Below the pieces are notes generated by a model that saw only the letters and a list, made by a program, of their open reading frames with translations, searched no databases and was not told the DNA's origin. Of a DNA stretch of 10,583 nucleotides, positions 5,779 to 10,583 are shown one piece after another (the first letter of the stretch is position 1; each line of letters begins with the position of its first letter). Origin of the DNA: an uncultured Clostridia bacterium (GTDB lineage: Bacteria; Bacillota; Clostridia; Christensenellales; UBA1242); the NCBI GenBank assembly GCA_946610635.1, contig CAMOCI010000011.1:1-10583 (forward strand), in the 5' to 3' direction. Both the position numbers and the translations under genes were made by a program.

Positions 5779-7353
5779 ATGAAAAAAGCTGTTATATATG
5801 CAAGATATTCAAGTGACAATCAAACTGAACAAAGTATTGAAGGACAAGTTAGAGTTTGCAAAGAATATGCTGAAAGAAATGATTTTGTTGTTGTGAATGA
5901 ATACATTGACAGAGCTATGACAGGAACAAATGATAATCGTCCTGCACTTCAACAAATGCTATATGACAGCAAGAAAAAGGGCTTTGATTTTGTTTTGGTC
6001 TATAAGTTTGATAGATTTGCTAGGTCAAGATATGACAGTGCTATGAACAAGGCAATATTAAAACAAAATGGAGTTAAACTTTTGTCTGCAACTGAACAAA
6101 TATCAGATAATCCAGAAGGTATAATTTTGGAAGGTATGCTTGAAAGTATTGCCGAGTATTATTCGGCAGAACTATCTCAAAAAGTTAAGCGAGGACTTAA
6201 AGAAAGCCGAATTAAAGGACAATTCACTGGTGGCCCAACTCCTTATGGATATGTTGTTAAGTATTTAAAAGTTTACATAGACGAAGAACAAGCAAACATT
6301 GTTCGTTTAATGTTTAATGAATATTTGAGTGGTAAGATTATTAAAGATATTGTTAAACTTTTAAGAGACAAAGGTGTTAAAAATAGTTATGGCAAAGAGT
6401 GGACAATAAACTCAGTTTCAAGAGTTTTAAGAAATCCAAACTACAAAGGTTGTGTTTTTGCAGACGATACTTGCTATACAAACATATTCCCACAAATTAT
6501 TGACACAGAAATATTTGATGAAGTAAATCAAAGATTACAGCACTCAAAAAGGACTTCTGCTCACCATAAAACAGAAGTTAACTATCTTTTAAGTGGAAAG
6601 TTAATTTGTGGCAAATGTGGTGGTTTAATGACCGGAGACAGTGGTAAAGGCAAACTTGGCAAGATATACAATTATTACAAATGCTTTACAAAGAAAAAGA
6701 ACAAGAATGTTTGCGACAAAAAATCTATCGGGCAAGAATATATTGAAGATAAAGTTATTTATGCAACAAAACAATTTTTGCAAAGCACAAATTTGAAAGC
6801 AATAGCAAAAGTCATTTGTGATGTGTATAACAAAGACATTGAAAAAGACAAAATTTTAGAGAGTTTGAATAAAGAATTGCAAGAGAACAACAAAAAACTT
6901 GCAAACCTTTTGCGTGCACTTGAAAATGGAGTGTTTAATGACACAACAAACAGCAGAATGAAAGAACTTGAAAATTCAAATAAAGAATTGCAAGAAAAAA
7001 TAGCAAGCAGACAGATGCTCACTATCAAACCACTTGAAGAAAATATTGTTTATGACTTTTTATGTTCATTCAAAGATATAGACGAAAACAATACTCTCGC
7101 AAAGCAAAGAATGATTGATTTGTTTGTAAATCGTGTTGTGCTTTTTGATAATGGAACAATGACAATTTATTACAACGCAAGTGGTGATAAGGGCAAACAA
7201 CTTGACATCAAAGACCAACCTGATATTGACAGAGAAATTGAATATATAGAACAAAAAAAGAATAACCCAAACCGCAAGGGTTCGGATTATTCTCAAATGG
7301 CGGAGAGTAAGAGATTTGAACTCTTGCGCCAGTTTCCCGACCTAACACCTTAG
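5779..7353 (+). CDS. Large serine recombinase (integrase/resolvase family)
   Basis: 524 aa, ATG 5779 with AAGGAG 7 bases upstream. The N-terminal catalytic domain (about 1-145) starts AVIYARYSSDNQTEQSIEGQ with R9 and nucleophile S11, and has YKFDRFARSRYD (75-86) with the conserved arginines and the long helix near 118-145. The recombinase domain follows (GGPTPYGY at 151-158; NPNYKGCVF about 219-227), then a zinc ribbon (C277, C280, C302, C312), a coiled coil (about 355-410, with two similar LNKELQENNKKL / NSNKELQEKI stretches) and a C-terminal domain. It would catalyse integration or excision of a mobile element by double-strand exchange through phosphoserine links. Oddly, residues 507-524 (MAESKRFELLRQFPDLTP) are encoded antisense to a tRNA-Ser fragment, so the C-terminal tail looks acquired by read-through of an attachment site; all functional domains precede it. 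Confidence 0.93.
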   Translation: MKKAVIYARYSSDNQTEQSIEGQVRVCKEYAERNDFVVVNEYIDRAMTGTNDNRPALQQMLYDSKKKGFDFVLVYKFDRFARSRYDSAMNKAILKQNGVKLLSATEQISDNPEGIILEGMLESIAEYYSAELSQKVKRGLKESRIKGQFTGGPTPYGYVVKYLKVYIDEEQANIVRLMFNEYLSGKIIKDIVKLLRDKGVKNSYGKEWTINSVSRVLRNPNYKGCVFADDTCYTNIFPQIIDTEIFDEVNQRLQHSKRTSAHHKTEVNYLLSGKLICGKCGGLMTGDSGKGKLGKIYNYYKCFTKKKNKNVCDKKSIGQEYIEDKVIYATKQFLQSTNLKAIAKVICDVYNKDIEKDKILESLNKELQENNKKLANLLRALENGVFNDTTNSRMKELENSNKELQEKIASRQMLTIKPLEENIVYDFLCSFKDIDENNTLAKQRMIDLFVNRVVLFDNGTMTIYYNASGDKGKQLDIKDQPDIDREIEYIEQKKNNPNRKGSDYSQMAESKRFELLRQFPDLTP

Positions 7354-7357
7354 CAGG
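7298..7357 (-). pseudogene. 3' fragment of tRNA-Ser(GCU), likely attachment-site remnant
   Basis: Read on the minus strand from 7357: anticodon loop CTGCTAA (anticodon GCT), 3' arm GGTGT, long variable arm with GTCGGGAAACTGGC, T arm AAGAG-TTCAAAT-CTCTT, acceptor strand ACTCTCC, discriminator G and encoded CCA (7298-7300). It agrees closely with the 3' part of bacterial tRNA-Ser(GCU) as I remember it from Bacillus. The 5' half is missing: bases beyond 7357 give no partner for GGTGT, no D arm and no GGAGAGT acceptor strand. A break at the anticodon loop fits a recombination crossover. The recombinase stop codon (TAG 7351-7353) lies inside it. Confidence 0.85.
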
Positions 7358-7407
7358 AAGATGAATTTTTTGTCTTTCAAAAACCTTAATTTTGTTAGTA
7401 AAATCTA

Positions 7408-7442
7408 ATAGTTTAGCAAATATTAAAAATATGCTGAACTAT
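7408..7442. repeat. 11-bp inverted repeat in the recombinase-Fic gap
   Basis: ATAGTTTAGCA (7408-7418) pairs with TGCTGAACTAT (7432-7442) with one G-T wobble and a 13-base loop. No T-tract follows on either strand, so it is not a clear terminator. The rest of the 256-bp gap 7354-7609 holds the end of the tRNA fragment and the Fic promoter; nothing coding is visible. Confidence 0.35.
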
Positions 7443-7548
7443 CATCTACTGTCTTTCTATTGCCCAAAATTCATTAAACAAAGAAATTTGCACTTTTTTA
7501 TACAAATTCTATATTTTTAAGTTATTTCTTTATTTTTGTCATAAACAC

Positions 7549-7577
7549 TTGCATTTTAGGGAACAAATATGTATAAT
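7549..7577 (+). promoter_or_regulatory. Promoter of the Fic gene
   Basis: TTGCAT (7549-7554), 17-bp spacer, TATAAT (7572-7577); start near 7584, giving a leader of about 26 bases with AAAGGAG at 7597-7603 ahead of the ATG at 7610. Confidence 0.75.
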
Positions 7578-7599
7578 TTAAGTGTAAATGTTCCCTAAA
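7555..7599. promoter_or_regulatory. 11-bp inverted repeat around the Fic promoter, probable operator
   Basis: TTTAGGGAACA (7555-7565) and TGTTCCCTAAA (7589-7599) are perfect inverted copies separated by 23 bp and centred on the -10 box. One arm fills the -35/-10 spacer, the other covers the leader and touches the ribosome-binding site. A shorter pair, ACACTT (7545-7550) and AAGTGT (7580-7585), is offset from it. The left arm is upstream of the start, so this is a DNA site rather than an mRNA hairpin. Confidence 0.55.
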
Positions 7600-7609
7600 G
7601 GAGATTTGT

Positions 7610-8548
7610 ATGAAAAACAATTTTAATGAAATTCAAGAACTACTTAGAAGTAAAGCTGATTTGCAAGCTAGACTTTCTTTGCTTGCCTATGACGGAACTC
7701 CTGAAATAAAAACAAATTCAAGCGGTAAATATATTTACATTAGAAAAAGAGTTTTAACGAGAATTACTTCTGAGTATGTTGGTGCTTACTCTGATGAGCT
7801 TTATCAAATTGTTCTCAAAAATGTTAAAGAAGCAAAAGAACTAAAAAAACAAATTAAACAAATTGACAAAGAACTTGCAAAATTAAACTATCAACAATCT
7901 GAATTATCCCCAAAAGTTGAACTTAATTTAGATTTTGCAAGAGCAAATATGAAAGCCAATATCTATGACCAAGCAATACTTGAAGGTGTTGCAACAACAT
8001 TCCCACAAACTGAAACTATTATTGAAAATGGCAAAGTATCTGGAATGACAGCGACTGATGTTCAAAAGATACTCAACTTAAAACATGCTTGGGAGTTTAT
8101 TCTTGACAAAAATGTTTTATTGTCAAAAACTGACTTTTACATCTTGAGTTATATCGCAAAGTTTGTAAATGAAGGATTTTATGATAATGGTGGCAGAATT
8201 CGTGGTGTTCCTGTAAAAATCGGTGGCACAGATTATATTCCACCACTTCCAATAGAAAGCGTAGTCAAAGAAAATATTGAAGCAATTTTGAATAGTCAAA
8301 AAGAAACTATTGATATTGCAATAGAACTTTGTTTGTATTGTATGAAAACTCAAATATTTAATGATGGCAACAAAAGAGCTTCCGTTATTTTTGCAAATCA
8401 CTATCTTATCAGCAAAGGCGAAGGACTTATTGTTATACCAGAAAAAGAAGTTCCTACATTCAAAAAACTTCTTGTTGATTATTATGAGGATAAGGATACA
8501 CAAAATATAAAAACATTTATGAAAGAAAAGTGTTGGAGAAGATTTTAA
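7610..8548 (+). CDS. Fic-family protein with Gln in place of the catalytic His
   Basis: 312 aa; AAAGGAG lies 7 bases before the ATG. Residues 1-100 are a basic, coiled-coil-like N-terminal region (SSGKYIYIRKR, then AKELKKQIKQIDKELAKL). The Fic fold occupies about 105-305. YDQAILEGVATTFPQTE (119-135) matches the Fic inhibitory-helix region with its Glu-Gly. GTDYIPPLP (206-214) is the target-binding flap, and QIFNDGNKRASVIFAN (248-263) is the active-site loop. The usual loop is HxFx(D/N)GN(G/K)R; here Q248 stands where His is expected, while D252, G253, N254, K255 and R256 remain. Fic enzymes transfer AMP or another nucleotide or phosphate group to proteins; without His, normal AMPylation is doubtful, though some Fic homologues use altered chemistry. 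Its own promoter and operator make it a single regulated gene, ended by a terminator at 8558-8595. A toxin-like or regulatory role is possible. Confidence 0.85.
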   Translation: MKNNFNEIQELLRSKADLQARLSLLAYDGTPEIKTNSSGKYIYIRKRVLTRITSEYVGAYSDELYQIVLKNVKEAKELKKQIKQIDKELAKLNYQQSELSPKVELNLDFARANMKANIYDQAILEGVATTFPQTETIIENGKVSGMTATDVQKILNLKHAWEFILDKNVLLSKTDFYILSYIAKFVNEGFYDNGGRIRGVPVKIGGTDYIPPLPIESVVKENIEAILNSQKETIDIAIELCLYCMKTQIFNDGNKRASVIFANHYLISKGEGLIVIPEKEVPTFKKLLVDYYEDKDTQNIKTFMKEKCWRRF

Positions 8549-8557
8549 TTATTGATA

Positions 8558-8595
8558 CAAAAAAGACAATCAAATAAAAATGATTGCCTTTTTTG
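8558..8595. terminator. Bidirectional rho-independent terminator between Fic and XRE genes
   Basis: CAAAAAAG (8558-8565) pairs with CTTTTTTG (8588-8595) and CAATCA (8567-8572) with TGATTG (8581-8586), with one A-C mismatch and an 8-base loop. The A- and T-runs serve as T-tracts on opposite strands, suiting the two genes that converge here. Confidence 0.8.
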
Positions 8596-8596
8596 T

Positions 8597-8836
8597 TTAA
8601 TAAACATCTTCTGTTCCATTGAAATAATCACGAGCAAAGAATTCTTGAAGTGTAATGCCTGCTCCTGAACATATTTTCTTTATTGTGATAACTTTTGGAC
8701 ATTTGCTTTTGCCTGACATAAAATCAAACACAGTTGATGGTGTTAAGTTTGAATTCAAACACAATGCAGTGAGATTTGTTTTGTTGTTCTCTACTATCTC
8801 ATTTATTCTCTTTCTAATTGCTTCATCTATATTCAT
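8597..8836 (-). CDS. XRE-family HTH transcriptional regulator
   Basis: 79 aa, ATG 8834-8836, with GGAG 10 bases upstream (8847-8850). The five-helix XRE/Cro-like domain fills the protein: AIRKRINEIVENNKT, then LTALCLNSNLTPSTVFDFMSG (helix-turn-helix with recognition helix about residues 32-43), KVITIKKICSGAGITLQEFF (closing helices) and a short acidic tail. It lacks any extra sensor domain, so control is probably through dimerisation or an unknown ligand or partner. It is divergent from the SLOG gene, and the 133-bp gap between the start codons carries repeated operator-like sites, one over this gene's own start and one over the SLOG start. It is therefore likely an autorepressor that also represses the SLOG gene. 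Confidence 0.88.
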   Translation of the reverse strand: MNIDEAIRKRINEIVENNKTNLTALCLNSNLTPSTVFDFMSGKSKCPKVITIKKICSGAGITLQEFFARDYFNGTEDVY

Positions 8837-8843
8837 AATTACT

Positions 8844-8867
8844 AAACTCCGAAACGATATTCCGTAA
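8844..8867. promoter_or_regulatory. Operator site A (with half-copy A') over the XRE start
   Basis: Minus-strand reading of 8852-8867 is TTACGGAATATCGTTT, the same word as site B but for its last two bases. Directly next to it, 8844-8856 reads CGTTTCGGAGTTT, a copy of the site C core. The GGAG in it is also the ribosome-binding site of the XRE gene. Confidence 0.65.
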
Positions 8868-8869
8868 TT

Positions 8870-8898
8870 ATTTTACTTTTCAATTAAAAATATGTCTT
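8870..8898 (-). promoter_or_regulatory. Probable promoter of the XRE gene
   Basis: Minus strand: AAGACA (8893-8898), 17-bp spacer, TAAAAT (8870-8875). The expected start, near 8863, falls in operator site A. Moderate match to consensus. Confidence 0.45.
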
Positions 8899-8912
8899 AC
8901 GGAATATCGTAA
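8897..8912. promoter_or_regulatory. Operator site B between the divergent promoters
   Basis: TTACGGAATATCGTAA: symmetrical ends TTACG...CGTAA around a GAATAT centre. It lies just upstream of the SLOG -35 box (8919) and overlaps the XRE -35 box. Confidence 0.65.
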
Positions 8913-8918
8913 TAATAA

Positions 8919-8947
8919 TTGCCAAACAAAGTGATTTTAGTTATAAT
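8919..8947 (+). promoter_or_regulatory. Promoter of the SLOG gene
   Basis: TTGCCA (8919-8924), 17-bp spacer, TATAAT (8942-8947), start near 8954. It is framed by operators B and C. Confidence 0.75.
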
Positions 8948-8951
8948 TATC

Positions 8952-8967
8952 TTACGGAGTTTCGTAT
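8952..8967. promoter_or_regulatory. Operator site C over the SLOG start and ribosome-binding site
   Basis: TTACGGAGTTTCGTAT, differing from site B in four bases and sharing TTACGGA and TCGTA. It covers the expected transcription start, and its GGAG (8956-8959) is the ribosome-binding site 10 bases before the ATG. Confidence 0.65.
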
Positions 8968-8969
8968 TT

Positions 8970-9479
8970 ATGGAAATTAAATCTTGTTGTTTTATCGGAC
9001 ATAGAAAGATTGAGATAACTATTGAACTTAGACAAAAACTTTATGATTACATTGAAAACTTGATTGTAAATGAAAATGTTAAGGTGTTTTTGTTTGGCAG
9101 TAGAAGTCAGTTTAATGAACTTTGCTATGAAATTGTTTGTGAATTGCAAGAAAAATATTCAGACATTCAAAAAGTTTATGTTCGCTCTCAATATGAATAC
9201 ATCAGTAAAGATTATGAAGATTACTTGTTGCAATACTATGAAGAAACTTATTACCCAGAAAAATGCAAAGGTGCAGGAAAACTCTCTCATACCAAAAGAA
9301 ACGAAGAAATGATTGATAAAAGTGACTATTGTTTGTTTTACTACAATGAAAACTATTTGCCACCAAAAAGAAAATGGGCAAAAAGAAATTCTTTTGAATA
9401 TCAACCACAATCAGGCACAGCACTTACCTACAAATATGCTTTACAAAAGAAAAGATATATTTATAACTTTTTTAGATGA
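8970..9479 (+). CDS. SLOG-family (Rossmann-like, nucleotide-sensing) protein
   Basis: 169 aa from ATG 8970, chosen over an upstream in-frame TTG (8919) because that TTG is the -35 box of the promoter. The N-terminal CCFIGHRKIE is the signature first strand and loop of the YpsA/DUF1273-type SLOG proteins common in Firmicutes. VKVFLFGSRSQFNELCYEIVCELQ supplies the second Rossmann strand with a GSRS loop, KVYVRSQ the next strand, RNEEMIDKSDYCLFYYNE the late helix-strand, and SGTALTYKYALQKKRYIYNF the closing helix and strand. SLOG domains bind or process nucleotides and ligands, and several work with defence effectors. No effector domain is fused here, so partner and ligand are unknown. Strong promoter control by the divergent XRE gene suggests it is kept off until needed. 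Stop TGA 9477-9479; no clear terminator follows. Confidence 0.82.
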   Translation: MEIKSCCFIGHRKIEITIELRQKLYDYIENLIVNENVKVFLFGSRSQFNELCYEIVCELQEKYSDIQKVYVRSQYEYISKDYEDYLLQYYEETYYPEKCKGAGKLSHTKRNEEMIDKSDYCLFYYNENYLPPKRKWAKRNSFEYQPQSGTALTYKYALQKKRYIYNFFR

Positions 9480-9514
9480 TTTTTTGAAAAAATTATGTAA
9501 AATTTATAATAATA

Positions 9515-9523
9515 TGTTATACT
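9515..9523 (+). promoter_or_regulatory. Probable extended -10 promoter of the lipoprotein gene
   Basis: TGTTATACT (9515-9523) is a TGn-TATACT extended -10; an alternative is TTGAAA (9484-9489) with TATAAT (9505-9510) at a short 15-bp spacing. AAGGAG at 9542-9547 is 9 bases before the ATG. Confidence 0.4.
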
Positions 9524-9556
9524 TACAATAATTAATGTATTAAGGAGAAAATTAAT

Positions 9557-10583
9557 ATGAAAAAAATTAGCTCAATTGCTTTATTATTAATTGCTTTATT
9601 CTCTATATTCACTTTTGCAGGATGTATTAAATCTGGCGAAAATGAAAACGAAATAGACGTAACAGATTTTAAACTGCTAGAATCCTTTGAATATGTAGAA
9701 GAAAATGGAGAATATTATATAACTTCAGTCAAAGCTTCTCATAAAAATGATAAAACTTTAATTATTCCAAGTTTTATAAAAGGAATTGATGAAGCTGCAC
9801 TCGCAAATTGTGGTTCTTTAATAAATTTAACAATACCTTTTGTAGGATCATCATTGTCTGCTGATAATGATTTTTCATTATTCGGATGTATATTTGGATC
9901 GAATTCATATACTGGTGCAATAGCAAAAAGACAATATTCTTCTTCAAGTAATTATTCAATATACTATATACCAGAATCATTAAAAACAGTAAGAATATTG
10001 GGAGGAAATTTAAAATACGGAGCATTTAATAATTGTTCAATGATAGAAACCATCATACTGAAAGATAATGTAACAAGCATTGGTTCTCATGCATTTGATT
10101 CTTGTAGTTCACTAGTAAATATTACAATACCAAATAGTGTAAATAGTATAGGTAATTCTGCATTCTTGAATTGTAACTCATTAATAAGCATAACAATACC
10201 ATATAATATAAAGAGTTTAGAATATGAAGTATTCAGTGGATGTAGTCAACTAAAAACACTTACATTCGCCGAAAATAGTCAATTAACAGGCATCTATCAG
10301 AGAGCATTTCAGAATTGTACTTCTCTGACCAATATTACACTACCAAATACTTTATTAGGTATAGGTTATGATGCATTTTTTAACTGCAGTTCATTAATAA
10401 ATATAGAAATACCAAGTAGTGTAAATGGTATGGGCAATGATGTATTCCGTAACTGTAGTAAATTAGAATCAGTAACTTTTGCTAGAAATAGTAAATTAAC
10501 AAGTATAGAATCACATACGTTTTGTAATTGTAAAAAACTTAAAACAGTAATTTTTGCTGAGAATAGTCAATTAACAGGTATCA
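9557..10583 (+). CDS. BspA-like leucine-rich-repeat (LRR_5) lipoprotein, partial
   Basis: ATG 9557, open to the right edge (342 codons seen, no stop). The start MKKISSIALLLIALFSIFTF followed by AGC is a lipoprotein signal peptide, with C23 as the lipidated residue. Residues about 30-75 form a linker/adaptor strand region (EYVEENGEYYITSVKA, then KTLIIPSFIKGI). From about residue 75 the protein consists of LRR_5 units of about 23-24 residues: 'NC.SL..ITIPNSV.SIG..AF', with a variant unit 'L..VTFAENSQLTGI'. The DNA also repeats: AATAGTCAATTAACAGG occurs at 10274-10290 and 10562-10578, 288 bp (four 24-residue units) apart. Such surface proteins are abundant in gut Firmicutes and may bind host or bacterial surfaces; the ligand is unknown. 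No functional link to the neighbours is visible. Confidence 0.9.
   Translation, partial: MKKISSIALLLIALFSIFTFAGCIKSGENENEIDVTDFKLLESFEYVEENGEYYITSVKASHKNDKTLIIPSFIKGIDEAALANCGSLINLTIPFVGSSLSADNDFSLFGCIFGSNSYTGAIAKRQYSSSSNYSIYYIPESLKTVRILGGNLKYGAFNNCSMIETIILKDNVTSIGSHAFDSCSSLVNITIPNSVNSIGNSAFLNCNSLISITIPYNIKSLEYEVFSGCSQLKTLTFAENSQLTGIYQRAFQNCTSLTNITLPNTLLGIGYDAFFNCSSLINIEIPSSVNGMGNDVFRNCSKLESVTFARNSKLTSIESHTFCNCKKLKTVIFAENSQLTGI

Noticed and set aside
5631..5819. 62-codon minus-strand frame across the recombinase start
   Set aside because: Its first half is antisense to the recombinase N-terminus and leader and has no ribosome-binding site at its start; only the 27-codon inner part has one.
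8123..8503. 126-codon minus-strand frame
   Set aside because: Entirely antisense to the Fic domain, with low-complexity aromatic and Asn-rich wording, and no ribosome-binding site or promoter.
9070..9531. Several overlapping frames on both strands in the SLOG region
   Set aside because: They are shadows of the SLOG gene, which alone shows family motifs, promoter and operator.
9774..10025. 83-codon minus-strand frame
   Set aside because: Antisense to the BspA-like lipoprotein, which has a continuous frame, signal peptide and repeats.
10060..10583. Periodic DNA repeats considered as a CRISPR array
   Set aside because: The period of about 69-72 bp is degenerate, in frame and codes for leucine-rich repeats; there are no identical repeats with unique spacers.

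Overview
The window is AT-rich DNA (about 30% G+C by eye) with strong AGGAG-type ribosome-binding sites, near-consensus sigma-70 promoters, TAA/TAG/TGA used as ordinary stops, a lipoprotein signal and a BspA-like repeat protein. This suggests a low-G+C Firmicute, probably a gut Clostridia-type bacterium; no gene here fixes the species. The content is accessory: restriction-modification, a site-specific recombinase, a tRNA fragment, a Fic protein, a SLOG protein with its own repressor, and several small unknowns.

Layout. (1) 1-1869, minus strand: an apparent operon reading right to left, GNAT-PUA-like fusion (354 aa), ASCH/PUA-like protein (124 aa, overlapping the first), a small winged-helix-like protein (88 aa) and the start of a zinc-ribbon protein that runs off the left edge. 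Its promoter carries a perfect 20-bp palindrome over the -10 box. (2) 1941-2413, minus strand: an orphan 78-aa gene with its own promoter and terminator, preceded by a potentially structured RNA region that ends in another terminator. (3) 2476-5597: a divergent restriction-modification pair, an HNH endonuclease on the minus strand and a 589-aa fusion of a C5-cytosine methyltransferase with a beta-class N6A/N4C methyltransferase on the plus strand. The HNH catalytic spacing matches the Rx3ExHHx14Nx8H pattern I recall for the type IIS enzyme MnlI, and the methyltransferase types also fit that system. The two promoters lie back to back. (4) 5598-7357: inverted repeats, then a large serine recombinase whose last 18 codons are antisense to the 3' part of a tRNA-Ser(GCU), a likely attachment-site remnant. 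(5) 7358-8595: a Fic-family gene with a strong promoter flanked by an 11-bp inverted repeat; the usual catalytic His is Gln. (6) 8597-9479: a divergent XRE repressor and SLOG-family gene sharing at least three copies of a TTACGGAATATCGTAA-type operator. (7) 9557 to the end: a BspA-like leucine-rich-repeat lipoprotein, cut by the right edge.

How it fits together: regions 1-3 look like a defence-type island beside a recombinase that probably used a tRNA-Ser gene as attachment site. To the right of the tRNA fragment the sequence is not the missing 5' half of the tRNA, so that side may be a second element or rearranged DNA. The least explained parts are the GNAT-PUA/ASCH/winged-helix operon, the structured region at 2316-2413, and the XRE-SLOG switch.
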